Origin: Atriophallophorus winterbourni
Taxonomy: Eukaryota > Platyhelminthes > Trematoda > Plagiorchiida > Microphallidae
DNA length: 64,000 nucleotides
Reading direction: 5' to 3'
Assembly (NCBI GenBank): GCA_013407085.1
Contig: JACCGJ010014509.1
Span: 62,001-126,000 of the forward strand
The position numbers were made by a program, and so were the translations under genes. Below are positions 24,237 to 35,242 of this stretch, one piece after another; the stretch's first letter is position 1; each line of letters begins with the position of its first letter. The notes below the pieces were generated by a model. The model ran no database searches. It had not been told where the DNA came from and saw nothing but the letters and a program-made list of their open reading frames with translations.

Positions 24237-24745
24237 TGTTGTTGGCCTACTTCGGTCGATGTCGACCATGGCTATACATCACAATCGCATGAATTTTCAT
24301 GTTCTACAGCTTTTTACAGATTAAACAGTCTGATTCGAGAGGAACAATCTCTCCCGCAGCGCTTGCAACGATAGGCAGAACTTGGTTGTAGGGCGTCAGT
24401 TGCACGCCGACGGCGTGATCTGCGTTCAGAAGCCAAGAGCTGTATCTGCTCCTCCCCAGCTTGCAGACGACGCTTCACACAATGCCTACAATGTGAGCGG
24501 TCAATTGCGAGTTCTTCGCAACAGGCCGGTTCAATGCCAAGAGCTTACGTATCTCTTGTGCATACGTCTTTGTACCGCAAGTGCAGTCTGCCCAATGTTC
24601 GATTTCCTAAGTGAAACTCACCATAGAGTAGATCTTTCGGAATACGACCATTATCCATTCTATAGACATGACCAAGCCGCCGCAGGCGGCGCTTTCTTAA
24701 TCGGGGTAACATGCTCTGTAGATCAGCTTCTGAAAGCACTTCAGC
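24237..24745 (-). mobile_element. 5'-truncated LINE, C-terminal and 3' end
   Basis: Same family as 2711-5002. The minus-strand frame 24545-24739 reads RRLRRLGHVYRMDNGRIPKD then LLYGEF...YKDVC, the standard post-RT C-terminal segment of these LINEs. It is followed by the shared 3' block (GACGGCGTGATCTGCGTTC down to CGATGTCGACCATGG, read on the plus strand). The longer plus-strand frame 24382-24879 is the antisense of this copy and not a gene. Confidence 0.85.
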
Positions 24746-25089
24746 AGTTGGTAATTAATAAATCGAAATCAAAGAAACAAAATGAGAGCATTCATGTTCC
24801 ATGGGTAATTAAACGATTATCACAAATGAACGGCAGTATCGCTTTTCTTATACGATACATAAACCACATATTTAAATAATTATGCGATTTTCTTTCAGTA
24901 CATGTGGTTATGATCTATATTTCTAGCTCGTTTGACGTTGTGCATCAGTTCTCTCATGAAATTTTGGAGGACATGCAGAGTACTACCTTCCACACAACGC
25001 AGGGGTATGAAATACCAAAACGACTGACGATAACGATCGCCAACCAAAAATAATTAGGGTTACTGAAAGATTGTATGGGAACGATTCGA
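24746..25089. other. gene-free stretch
   Basis: Nothing recognised. Confidence 0.45.
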
Positions 25090-25500
25090 GCGAGAACATA
25101 CTCGGATACATCTTCAGATAGATAACGTCTGACGCTATCAAAAATATACAATTCGTCCAATTTGATAAAAGAAGTCCAGCTTGGCGAGGGCTGGAATACA
25201 ACCGTTTGGCGCAAAATCGATTGGCAAATCAGATCAAAGCGACAACCGGCATGGGGCATGTCGAGAGTAGTTCAGTGGTAATTTGACTCTGTAATGTGGA
25301 TGTGTGATGATGTGTCAAGTGCACAATAAACACGTTTGACCAATTGGCGTTCTCTAGTGTTGTGCCATTCATGGGTCAAGGTAATTAGCGTTGGACAGGC
25401 TGCCCTCATGAATGATTCGGATCTCAATCGATAAGTGGGCGCGAACTGCAAGGATTGACTTGATTCATGTTGGACCGGGTGCCATATACGCCTAGGCAAA
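25090..25500 (+). repeat. dispersed repeat family D, copy 1
   Basis: The plus-strand translation reads QFVQFDKRSPAWRGLEYNRL then AQNR (about 25150-25225). The copy at 58.35 kb reads QFVNIDQTSLTWRGLEVNRL then ARNR in the corresponding place. Downstream, ATGATTCGGATCTCAATCGA and the following GTGGGCGCGAACTGCAAGG also recur at 58.57 and 40.58 kb. The unit may be a decayed coding transposon, but the protein was not recognised. Confidence 0.6.
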
Positions 25501-26700
25501 CACTTTAGAGCAGGATATGTAGTTTGGCCTCGATTGACGTGATATTATCCACCTCTAATATCTTACACTATGCGATTTTGTTCCCACGTCCTCTCAACAT
25601 ATTTTTCGATAACAGGTTCCTGTGCTAAATGCTGAAGTTTGTTAAGTGGGTCAGTGAACCATTGGTGGTTAGCAAAGTTTTGGGCTTTCAAACACCCAAT
25701 AAAGGGAAATAATTCTACGCTCCCTAATGTATAGAAGATAGAATGAAAGATCGTGGTTTGAGTGTTTTTCGCGCTCGCTTCATTTTATAATGGAATTTAA
25801 GACCAAAATCTGCGACCGGAGATGGCTGGTAAGGAGACTGAAATAATTTCACTTGTCTACTTTATGTGGAAACCCATAGTAAAATCAAATGCAACCATCC
25901 GTTCAATTCAGGCTCTAGCGAATAAACCACATTTTATCAGCAAGAGTACTTAAATAAGATTGTCCTGTTCGATTCGGAAAAAAGATTCAAAATGCAACAA
26001 ACATATACGTCTTTCGATTTTAGTTAAATAGTAATTTCCGGGTAAAGGGGATTAAACCATTATGCAAATAGTGTTTTCGATCTCGAGCAGACCCACTTTA
26101 GCTGAATTTCGACAAAAAAGCAAGACCGACAAGCATGATAGTTCGCTTTTACCATTAAATAAATGAAAAAAATGTCGTGAAAATGATCAAATTTTATTGA
26201 ATCACAAACACATACAAATTTCAAGAACACAGTCAAATATATTCATCCAAAAGATATATACATGGCATACATAAATGAGTGCGCGCATACATCTGATAGG
26301 ACCGTAAAATTTACCTAAATGTGTGCTCAAATAATTAGATGCAACTGCATACCAAAGTAATCAATGCAAGGCTCGAGGAACTGTTAATGCATTTAAAAAG
26401 CTGAGAATCACTTAACCGTTAATATGCCATGGATGGACAGAGTACAAACGGCAGAAGTGCTCCCTGAAACTGGGCAACAAAGCGTGTTTATGCTCTACTC
26501 TGTGACATATTTACAAACAGGCTACGGTGTGGACGTACAAATTTGTGCTCGCATACTTTTGGATCTTATTGCTCGCTCTATTGACGGATCTAGATGGTTC
26601 TTATATCATTGAACTTGTCTCAACTTCTTCATCCGGAATATATTATTTTAAAGTCGGAGAAACGTGAATTCCTAAAAAATAAAAATTTTCCAGCTTCTAT
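25501..26700. other. gene-free stretch before the CR1-like LINE
   Basis: No recognised gene. The frame 26424-26612 has no motif. The 5' untranslated region of the CR1-like LINE may begin in the last part. Confidence 0.45.
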
Positions 26701-26981
26701 TCAACATTATATACGCGTGCAACATTGCTTCCAATCCAGAACAACACAGCAACTCGGATAACTTCAGGAGGATCTCTCTATTTGGTATTTACTGACAGTT
26801 ATTTCAACACCATCAGATCAAATCTCACAGAACAGCCTTTACGTGAAATTGTACGCCATTTTACTGTCCGTTGGATTGCACTGCATCGCATCCACTCGTT
26901 CTTGCACTCCACCGAGAGACACCGATCGATATTCGACCGCTTCGCCTAGTGTATCGACTCGATCTCGCGAAATTGTAACGA

Positions 26982-28230
26982 TGACCGACAACGTGACCTT
27001 AAACGGACCTGATGACGAGGCTTGTAAAAAGTGCAAACTTTGTCAAAAGTTGGTAAGTCCGAGATGGCGTCAAGTTAAATGTTACTTGTGTTCAATTGCT
27101 ATTCATGCGAACTGTGAAAAGTATTTATCACCCGAATCTGTGACTCTAATTAATAACGAAAAATTGCCAAGCATCTGCTATATATGTAATCCATTCAGGT
27201 TGAAAGTAACTAGTGATTTATCAAGAGCCGAAAACTCTGATTCAATTATGGCAAGACGTATGTTCACTGTAGAGGCGAACCTTAAACGGCTTGAAAACAC
27301 GTTAGAGTCTTTCCATACATTTGCGTGTCAGAAAGAGCTGGAGCCAGTTCGAAACGCAGTCCCTAACCACATTAACCGCAAGTCTTACAGGGAAGCGATA
27401 ACTACTACGGAAACGCTGATTTCTCCAGAAATCGACCGAAGTCCCTTCCAACAGCTCAGTACGATCAATGAGTCTGTGAATCAGTAGCCAAGTGAATGAA
27501 AGTGCTGAATTATCGAAGGATGTGCATAAGCTTAGACCGAAGTGTTTGAACACCAAAACCCCCAAAAGACAAACATTGAAGATCTAACGGTAATTTGTGG
27601 TAATCTCATTGAACCAACTTTGCCATCGCTAATGCAACGCGAAACAGATGACAAGAAAGAATGGAATGACCTTTGCAGAATCTTAGACATCACTGCCTCA
27701 CCTGCGTCGCTGACGCGATTGTTTAGACCCCCGAACTCACCTCGTGCGAACTCACCCAGGTTACTGCGTGTAGTGCTCATGTCCGTCCAAGATGTAGAAA
27801 ATATGTTGCTCGCCTCATCCCTCTTAGTGATAAACAAATCGGCTGTGCGAATATTTCCGGACGTTCCGTGGAAAGAACGGCGAATTCGTCGTAATAATCC
27901 GGAACTAGCAAAAGAGGCTATAAATCGCAAAGTTGTTATAGTTCATGATGTACCCATTTCGAACGAAGTAGAATCCAGTAAACGTCTGCAACACGATTGC
28001 AGTGAATGGAGATTTTTACAAGAGATCCTAGGTTTAAAGGACATAATAACGACTCATGTTATGCGCCTTAAACCGAAAAAAGAAACGCATCAGCCTCCTC
28101 CTCTCAAAATATCATTCCGCACAGATGAGATGAAGGATTGAATACTCGAGGCGTGGTATCAATGCCGAAAATTTGCACCTCCTGAAATTCGTATTCGGTC
28201 TGTATACGACATAAAACGCCGAACACTATT
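26982..28230 (+). pseudogene. CR1-like ORF1 with PHD-like zinc finger, broken
   Basis: Two frames. In 26982-27487 a Cys/His-rich finger follows KKCKLCQKLV: CxxC, VKCYLC, then IHANCEKYL and SICYIC, i.e. a PHD-like C4HC3 pattern. It stops at 27487. The second frame, 27542-28141, has the conserved CR1 ORF1 block LLRVVLMSVQDVENMLLASS, AVRIFPDVPWKERRIRR, and VVIVHDVPISNE followed by WRFLQEILGLKDIITTHVMR. The two frames belong to one protein interrupted by a stop and a shift. The family's ORF1 binds element RNA. A start at 26982 (MTDNV) is preferred over 26843 because coding character is clear only from there. Confidence 0.8.
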
Positions 28231-28325
28231 GCTCCTGAAATGACTTTGCTACCAAGTCAATCAAATGCACCTGAGACAAAAAATGTGGAGCAGCCGACCA
28301 ATTCTGTGTCGGCGAATCCACTACT

Positions 28326-29158
28326 ATGAGCTCTTCATCTGCAACAAAAATCAAATCTCTATCATGCTGTTACACCAACGCTCAGGGCTTTCTGGGAAAG
28401 TTCACTGAAATGTATTCACGTGCGACCGTGGCGTCTTGGGATTTGATTGTAGTGACAGAAACCTGGTTGTGTAATTCTATTCACGACTCTGAACTCAAAA
28501 TTCCTCACATGATGATTTACAGAAAAGATCGAGCAACAAAACGTGGCGGTGTCCTTCTCTACTTACATGAAAGCATCAACTGCACCATACTTCTCTCCCC
28601 GAGTTAGATGTCCCAGATACATTGTTTTGCTCTTTTGACTTACATGATAAACGTAAGTTCCTCTTAGCATTGATTTATCGCCCCCCTTCTACTTTATCTG
28701 CCGCTGACACTGTTCTTTCTAATGCAATACGTTTTGCATTGAAGCTCATATACTCACATTCGCTCCTCCTCGGTGATTTTAATGTACCGACACTTGCAAC
28801 ACACATTACAGGTGACGATTCATTCACAAGTTTTCTTAAAGAAATAAGGACTTGCACCCTTCTTTACAACCATGTACAACAACCAACACAATTTCGATTT
28901 GAACAATCCCCATCTACACTAGACCTCATACTTACAAACGAAGAACTCATGATAGAATTTGTTTCCTATACAGCTCCACTCAGATTGAGTGATCATGTTG
29001 TCATGACATTTGATTATACTTATCAATACGAACCAGCAGGAAATACTCGACGAACATATACAACTCTGAACTATGACTACTTCGAGCTCTTACTACTGCA
29101 AATCGATGGGATTTCCCTGAACTCAAATCAGCTAAGGAAATCTGGGAAACGAAGGTGA
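28326..29158 (+). pseudogene. CR1-like ORF2, APE endonuclease part, frameshifted
   Basis: 28326-28607 reads CYTNAQGFLGKFTEMYSRA, VVTETWL and KRGGVLLYLHES, the N-terminal APE-type nuclease blocks with the catalytic ETW segment. A stop at 28605 is followed by a new frame at 28622-29158 with ALIYRPPS, LLLGDFNVP and STLDLILTN then LSDHVVMTFDY. The last four motifs carry the catalytic GDFN and SDH residues, so the catalytic set is present but split over two frames. Confidence 0.85.
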
Positions 29159-29380
29159 AAATAATATCCAGCAAACAACGTCCGAAAAAGCCTCTCAGAA
29201 GCAGTACTCGGAAATGGATGTGTTAGCGTGACAATGCCTGGTCCAAATACTTGGACGACCCGTTTGGTATAACTTGGGGCTACTACACGTAATTGCGAAA
29301 TAAGTGTCTCTCTCATTCGTAAAGACAGAAAAGATTACCAAATCTGTCTAGCTCAAAAATTCATTATAAATCCCAAAGCA

Positions 29381-31057
29381 TTGTATAAACACGTCAACAA
29401 CCTCCGGAATGTTAAAATGGGAATACCGCCACTGGCCTCTGGTACTGGAATAGTGACGTCATTTAAAGATTGTGCTAACGTTTTCCGACAACAATTCGCA
29501 TCCGTTATCACACAAGTGTCGATCCATGGACAGCCTTTAAACTCTGACCGCAGCAGCTTGCCAATTCTTCACGGGGTGGAGTTTCCCCCTAGCGTTGTTC
29601 AAACAAAATTAATGACGATGAAGAGAACAGGCTCACCCGGTATAGACAATATACACGCAAACATTTTGTACAATCAATCTGTCGAGTTTGCAATACCGAC
29701 ATCTGACGTATTCACGATGATGTTCGAGCAGAGCTTTGTACCAGTAACTTGGAAAACTGCCCTGATTAGTCCCATCTACAAGGCTGGAAAAATAAATAAC
29801 CCTTTAAACTATCGCCTGATAGAGTTATTACCAGTGCTATCAAAAGTAATGGCGTCCATAATAGCTGATGCTTTGCGGAATCACTTTGAGATTAATAATT
29901 TAATCTCCGAGGCACAGCATGGATTCAGGAAAAAGCGATCTTGCCTGACAAGTTTGCTATTAGCAAAAGAATCTTGGTCTGAGCTACTGGATACCGGCAA
30001 CTCCGTGGACGAGATTTATATCAAATTCTCAAAAGCTTTAGATCGTGTGAATCACGAAATACTCTCGTCGAAACTACTCACCTAAGGAGTACAGGGTAAC
30101 CTCCATGCATGGATTAAAGAATGGTTGATATCTCGTGAGATGTACGTGAGAGTCAAAAACGAACTATCCGAGTCGATTAAAGTTGCCCGTGGTGTCCCAC
30201 AAGGATCAGTCATCAGACCGCTTTTGTTTGTAATATATAAACGACTTGCCAACTGTATTGCAGTCGTCAGTGCTTATTTTCGCTGATGACGCAAGATAAA
30301 CTCCACAGACGACACGCAGAACCTGCAACGGGATCTCGATATGATTTACGCTTGGTCCCTAGACAACAAAATGCCACTGAATGCTTAGAAATGCAGCCTA
30401 TTGTCTCTCAACAGCAAGTTGAGCAAAGAATATTATCTAGGTCGCACCGTTATTAAACCCGCCTCCTCCAAAAAAGATTTAGGCGTGATTACCCAATCAG
30501 ACTTAGGAAACTCAATACAATGTCGACTGGTTGTCTGCAAAGCTGAAAGCAACTTGGGTCTCCTTAGGTTCGTTTGACCCCAATATTGTCTGCAAATTGA
30601 TTTCAACGTACATCGGTCCTTATGTTGAATATGCTATACCGCCATGGGATCCTTGGTTGAAAAAAGATATTTATCTATTGGAAACACTATAGCGCAGTGA
30701 CAAACTCGTCCTGGGACTATCTAATTATCAATACGAAATAAGACTTAAAATATTGAATTTGCATTCGGCTCAATATAAACGGAAACGAAGAGCACTAATA
30801 TTCATTTGAACAGTGCATAATCAAACAAATCACCTTGCAGTCGTTTGTTTCATCTTTCCCATAACACACATCTGCGAGGTCACCAATTGAAACTTTACCA
30901 ACAGCATAACAGGTTGAACTGCCGCAAATATGCATTTTCCGTTCGAAATGTGCAATTGTGGAACAGTTTACCTACTCACGTGGTACAATCTAGAACCATT
31001 GACGTTTTTAAGAAATCACCACATATCCACATGGACAAGTATGTTTTCCACGTTTGA
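29381..31057 (+). pseudogene. CR1-like ORF2, reverse transcriptase part, broken
   Basis: 29381-30085 holds the RT fingers and early palm: GSPGIDNIHANIL, WKTALISPIYKAGKINNPLN, SEAQHGFRKKRSCLTSLL and FSKALDRVNHEIL. The stop at 30083 interrupts the same frame, which continues with ARGVPQGSVIRPLLFVIY. The frame then shifts, and NDLPTVLQSSVLIFADDAR carries the catalytic FADD (30279-30290) before a stop. The C-terminal part, 30845-31057, reads FSVRNVQLWNSLPTHVVQSR, matching the WNSLP signature of the fragments at 15.1 and 17.4 kb. Confidence 0.85.
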
Positions 31058-31149
31058 CAATAATCTAACAATATTTTGATATTTTTTACCATCCGATTCG
31101 ATGTACATTTTTGTGGGTCTTGTAAAGCATAGCTTTACCTGCATATCAT

Positions 31150-31335
31150 CTATAAATAAATCTATGAGTGTCCTCATCGCTATGAATCACGTTAGCATAT
31201 TGGAAAATGGTCGTATTCCAGAAAATCTATTCTTCGGGGAGTTTAAACCAGGGGAGACCAAATACACCAAACGTGCAGTGCAAGGACGTTTTCCAGCGAG
31301 ACCTGAAGGTTCGGAACTTTGGCATACGAGTTGAA
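31150..31335 (+). mobile_element. LINE C-terminal fragment
   Basis: The plus-strand reading NHVSILENGRIPENLFFGEF then KPGE matches the GHVYRMDNGRIPKDLLYGEF segment of the LINE family at 24.2 kb. No RT and no 3' end were recognised. It sits immediately after the CR1-like element. Confidence 0.7.
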
Positions 31336-32045
31336 AATAACTTGCACTTGATGCATGGTTAGGCGCGGTATCATCAAGTGAATAACGCGTAGATGTTAAC
31401 CCCGTTTGCTGAAAGTAGAGTACACAGGCACCATGCAAGCGCCACCAAACAATCAAATATTACGCTTCAATGTGATTGTCATGTTAGATATTTTTAGTCA
31501 AGAATCTGACTCTATGATCACGTGAAACCGTGTGAAGCATGAAATCGACTTCCACCGACGGAAGCTAACATGCATACCAACGTATTGGGCAGATTTACGA
31601 CATCGCTAAGTTTGGCATAACAATTGGTACAGTTTGTAACGAGTAATTTACTTGATTACCGAGGATGATATTAATCTTGGCCACAAAGATCATAAAAATA
31701 ATGCAATGGTTCGGATAAGCCCATTTTTAAAAGCAATCGATTCCATGCAACTGAAAGTGCGCAAATCGGTAGAGGTAATTCATTCATGCAATCGCAAAAC
31801 ACATCGAGCTCTGGTTCGAAAGCACATGGATTTTAAGATCACTGGCAGAGTGAAATCCATATTAGTGCAGAAAGCAACAGGTGCATACCAGCGGTTCAAA
31901 GGGGGGATGAAAACGTAAACCGAGGCCAAAAAAGATGTGAACTTGTACGCCAATGTTGGACAAGGCTGACACGAAAAACCTGTTCAATCACCTGCGACCA
32001 CACATGTGATTGATGTGTTAAACTAATAGGCTTAAACAAAATATC
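31336..32045. other. no gene; possible old repeat
   Basis: No coding signal recognised. 31595-31625 (TTGGGCAGATTTACGACATC, then TTTGGCATAACAAT) vaguely resembles 42715-42755 in the same orientation, so it may be an old repeat. The frame 31652-31918 has no motif. Confidence 0.4.
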
Positions 32046-32260
32046 CGCATTTGCATGCATTCCCATCTTACACCCCACGACCAGTTTTGTGCTGCTTGCG
32101 CTCATCAGGCAGGGACAGTTCACAAGGTCACATCTTGCTTACCATTTCTCCAATGCCTTAAGGCGTGCAGATCCAGATCGTACTGTCCGTACCTGATAAG
32201 TACAAACAGCACGAAACCGATAGTCTTGTGTGTGTCATGGAAATGTATGCAAATGCGGAT
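32046..32260 (+). repeat. family A fold-back repeat, second pair
   Basis: Left arm 32050-32120 (TTTGCATGCATTCCCATC ... TGCTGCTTGCGCTCATCAGG then CAGGGACAGT). The right arm, 32160-32255, is the same motif inverted (GATCGTACTGTCCGTACCTG ... AAACAGCACGAAACC ... ATGTATGCAAATGCGGA). It has the same arrangement as 7164-7440. Confidence 0.7.
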
Positions 32261-32850
32261 GTTTCGTAGGCAGATGCAATTAAACGGTCGGTGCACTGGA
32301 TGTATGAAATTTAGCGCTAGGAAATAAAGCGTGTGGATATTGCGCGAAAAACGCCTCCCTACTTTCTCTGAAAGCGAACGAGTTACTTGACCTGGAGAAA
32401 TTTATCACCAGGGTAAATCGAAATAGAGCCCAACTTTCTACATTTTGAACTTACCTCCACTCTAGCTCTCTCAAAATTTAGATTTTCATGTCCGTGGACA
32501 GAAAAGAACTTATCGATATATATTTATTGTTGAAAAGCAAGTTTCTCCAAGTTGATTATATTTGTGCCAAAGAACCCCAAAATGAAGTGAGAAATTCGAA
32601 TTAAGTTGAACTGCTTTTCATCATAGACAGAACATTGGCAATAAAAGATTAATGGGATACTGTACAAGTATTTACACAAATAAGGCCATGCAAAATTCGT
32701 ACTAGTAATAGTTCACTGAGTAGCACTGATTATACGCTTGCGAAAACAAAATCGAGGTAGGAATTGCTTCAAACAGCAAAATCATATAGAAAGCTACGTA
32801 ATGCAGTGGTTAAAAACCCAGAAATGCACGATTTTTTATCAGTTACAAAA
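32261..32850 (-). other. downstream flank / 3' UTR candidate of the TMEM132-like gene
   Basis: Follows the stop codon of the minus-strand gene. It has no coding frame. The only minus-strand AATAAA noticed is listed at 32523-32528. Confidence 0.4.
32523..32528 (-). promoter_or_regulatory. possible polyadenylation signal
   Basis: AATAAA on the minus strand about 325 bp after the stop codon at 32851. In AT-rich DNA such a hexamer is common, so transcript data would have to confirm it. Confidence 0.3.
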
Positions 32851-34665
32851 TCATACTTCAGGAGGTGGGATCTGATGATTGTAGTCAAGCTCACTGGCTT
32901 TGACTGCAGGAGCGGGTGACAAACTAGCTTTCCGCCAAGCCGAACTCGATCTTGATTCTGAACTCACTTCGTCGGAAAAATCCATCGTGTCACCGACCAT
33001 TTCATTCGTTGGTTCTTTTGGCTGGCAAATTTTATTAATAATCGGGAGAACGGCCACCTCGACTGGACCGTGTGCTTTGGTAGCCATTCCGAAGCTATCG
33101 CTCCTTTTGTAAGAAGTTCGACCATCGCAATTCGCAATGTCCCGATGAAGAGCGGGTGTAAAATTTGGACGGTAATGAGCTGGTAGGTTCTCCATACACA
33201 TTCGTTTGTTTAACAGTAATGTGGGAGGGAAAGGTACCGGGGAATTTTCAGCGCAATCGGGAAACGTGTCGTTCACAGGATTGTAATTGGAAGTCGTCAG
33301 TGACGGTAGTGGTAAATTCCATGACGGAACATTGCGAGAATTTTCATGACAGTCAGGTGATTTTCGACGGGCTTCTCGTTGTAATGCGGGCGAATTTCGC
33401 TGAAAACTCAAAAGTCTATGATTTGCACTGGGATCTCTGGTAAAGCTATCACACATTGGACTATATGCTGAATTGTCACTTGAAGCGAATAGATTGGAAT
33501 TTTTGGGAGAAACTTGACGTCGTCCACAAGGACTGTTGGTAGGTCGTTGGGCGAAGCCTCGCTCCGGGCTACTGTGCTCTAGAATACCAATAGTATCCGG
33601 ACGTTTACCAGCGCGATAATCACTCAATTCCCCCGCGCTGCTCCCACCACTCAGACTTCCAGCACCAATACCACTTGTAGGACTGCGCTTGAATAAGGTT
33701 CGATTTTGATTGGTGAAATTGTGGCACCCACCACTTCCACCACTGGTTGTACTACTCGCTCCGCCACCACCAGATACTGGAGCTCCATTAATCATTCGCT
33801 GATGCGCCAACACATTCGGGTAATTAAGATCTTGTGAAAGGCTGATCATCTCAAAATTTGAAGCAACTCCTTCATCGCTACACCCTTCAGCAGTTCCAAC
33901 CGAACCTAATCCGCTTGTGTATCCCCCATTGTGCGGCCGGTGTGCAGTAGGCGATAAGCGTACATTCCACCCATCACATGCAGCCCCGAAAGCATGTGGA
34001 TTCATACGTGAGTATTGTTTAAAATGAACTCCGGCGGAAACTGCTGGCCAGTTTGGGGATTCCATGAGTGAATGTGAGGGGACATGGGAATTGGGTGGTG
34101 AATGAATGAAACTCGATGACGAAGGATCTGAATTTATAAAGTATGGATTGACCACATTTTCCAAAATAATAGGTTGCTTTAAACTTCCTAAATGACCGCT
34201 GTTTCCACTACCAACACTGCTCATACTGAGCCCCGTGGCCATCGGAACAATATCTGATGGGTGGACATTGTTAGCCAAGCGCTGCTCACCTTGATATCCT
34301 GATACGTAGCTACCCATCGTTTGAGTCATATTAGCATGTGGGCAACATCCATTGGAACTGCCGAGAAACGGTTCAAATCCACCTGCCTTTAGCTGATTCT
34401 TGGGCCCAGTCGATGGACCACCAGCATTAGATCGACGACGCTTACGCAATGCAAATAAAACAATACCGTTTATGGCTAACAAAAAGATAGCGATACATCC
34501 AATCGCCACAAGAACGTGGGTCACTAGTATAGTCTGGCGTCCACTACGGGCATCAGATGCGGTTCGTGAAGGATGATTGGATTCGACGCGTGCATGCGAG
34601 GCGAAAAAGACATCCACACGATCATCTAGAGCGGATCTTGGACGGTTTTCCGAAGTATTTCGGGA
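32851..34665 (-). CDS. TMEM132: TMEM132-like protein, last exon: stalk, transmembrane segment and cytoplasmic tail
   Basis: 604 codons plus a TGA stop at 32851-32853. The acceptor is CTTCAATTTCAG before TCCCGAAAT, phase 0. The exon encodes a ~44-residue juxtamembrane stalk. Next comes a transmembrane segment around VLVAIGCIAIFLLAINGIVL, then the stop-transfer signal RKRRR. Spacing and residues resemble the TMEM132 membrane segment. The remaining ~530 residues form a cytoplasmic tail rich in Ser, Pro, Asn and Gly, with a GGGGASSTTSGGSGG tract and C-terminus PPPEV. The tail is much longer than I remember for vertebrate TMEM132 and shows no domain. The WVWLG-type motif of vertebrate tails was not seen. 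The sequence is clearly richer in GC than the introns, supporting real coding. The plus-strand frames at 32900-33443 and 34557-34742 are its antisense shadows. Confidence 0.85.
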   Translation of the reverse strand, partial: SRNTSENRPRSALDDRVDVFFASHARVESNHPSRTASDARSGRQTILVTHVLVAIGCIAIFLLAINGIVLFALRKRRRSNAGGPSTGPKNQLKAGGFEPFLGSSNGCCPHANMTQTMGSYVSGYQGEQRLANNVHPSDIVPMATGLSMSSVGSGNSGHLGSLKQPIILENVVNPYFINSDPSSSSFIHSPPNSHVPSHSLMESPNWPAVSAGVHFKQYSRMNPHAFGAACDGWNVRLSPTAHRPHNGGYTSGLGSVGTAEGCSDEGVASNFEMISLSQDLNYPNVLAHQRMINGAPVSGGGGASSTTSGGSGGCHNFTNQNRTLFKRSPTSGIGAGSLSGGSSAGELSDYRAGKRPDTIGILEHSSPERGFAQRPTNSPCGRRQVSPKNSNLFASSDNSAYSPMCDSFTRDPSANHRLLSFQRNSPALQREARRKSPDCHENSRNVPSWNLPLPSLTTSNYNPVNDTFPDCAENSPVPFPPTLLLNKRMCMENLPAHYRPNFTPALHRDIANCDGRTSYKRSDSFGMATKAHGPVEVAVLPIINKICQPKEPTNEMVGDTMDFSDEVSSESRSSSAWRKASLSPAPAVKASELDYNHQIPPPEV

Positions 34666-35242
34666 CTGAAATTGAAGATATAAATAATCATATAGGCTAT
34701 AAACCAGCATTAAGAAAACGATTCCAAGTAAGTTTTAAATAAAGACCGAGGCATATTTAACAAAAAAGTAGCATACATGCTATCGTTGTCAATAATGAGC
34801 TCATCAATAGTTCCTATTATGATTCTCCCATGCAAGTTGGTAATAATAAAATACGAAACCCTTTTAGCTGTAGAATAAGGGACATGTATAGTAGACATGA
34901 GAAAAGTAGATGCATACCTTGGTTAGTAATTCACATGAGCAACTGCCATTTTGGTTACATGAATTACTTTCTTAATGATAGCACGAGGTAGTAAGCAACC
35001 TTACTTATTTGATAATTATACTAACAGGACAGTCGACACCACCAATTTGCTTTGAGAGAGTTCTGGTGCGATAATAATAGAGTGGAAAACCTTTCCATGA
35101 GCCGCGGAGTGTTTGCCTTTCGGGGCCCTGTGGAATAATGTTTTTTTCTTGTCTGTGTGTGTTATTACTGCTTAAACAAAAGCCATACTAAAACGCGAAC
35201 AAAAAATATACACTGGTCACGGAAGGCAGCTATCGAACTCAC
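34666..35242 (-). other. intron, 577 bp
   Basis: GTGAGT donor at the 35.24 kb side, TTTCAG acceptor at the 34.67 kb side. Nothing else recognised inside. Confidence 0.75.

Larger units (their letters stand above)
26843..31070 (+). mobile_element. nearly full-length CR1-like LINE, inactivated
   Basis: Plus strand, about 4.2 kb: ORF1 with a PHD-like zinc finger, then ORF2 with APE endonuclease, reverse transcriptase and the CR1-type C-terminus. All parts are in the expected order, but the reading frame is broken at several places (about 27480, 28605, 29158-29380, 30083, 30235, 30297). The 5' end is uncertain: the first coherent coding begins between 26843 and 26982. No clear terminal tandem repeat was seen after the last codon at 31057. 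The structure (PHD-type ORF1 plus APE-RT ORF2) is that of CR1-clade elements, known to be abundant in trematodes. Confidence 0.85.

Noticed and set aside
24382..24879. 165-codon plus-strand frame
   Set aside because: First part is the antisense of the LINE 3' end at 24237-24745; the rest is motif-less. Copies of the same antisense frame recur over the 2.9-kb and 13.3-kb LINE ends.
33165..33443. Plus-strand frames opposite the TMEM132-like last exon (also 32900-33112 and 34557-34742)
   Set aside because: They lie within a minus-strand exon with family motifs and better coding character; antisense shadows.
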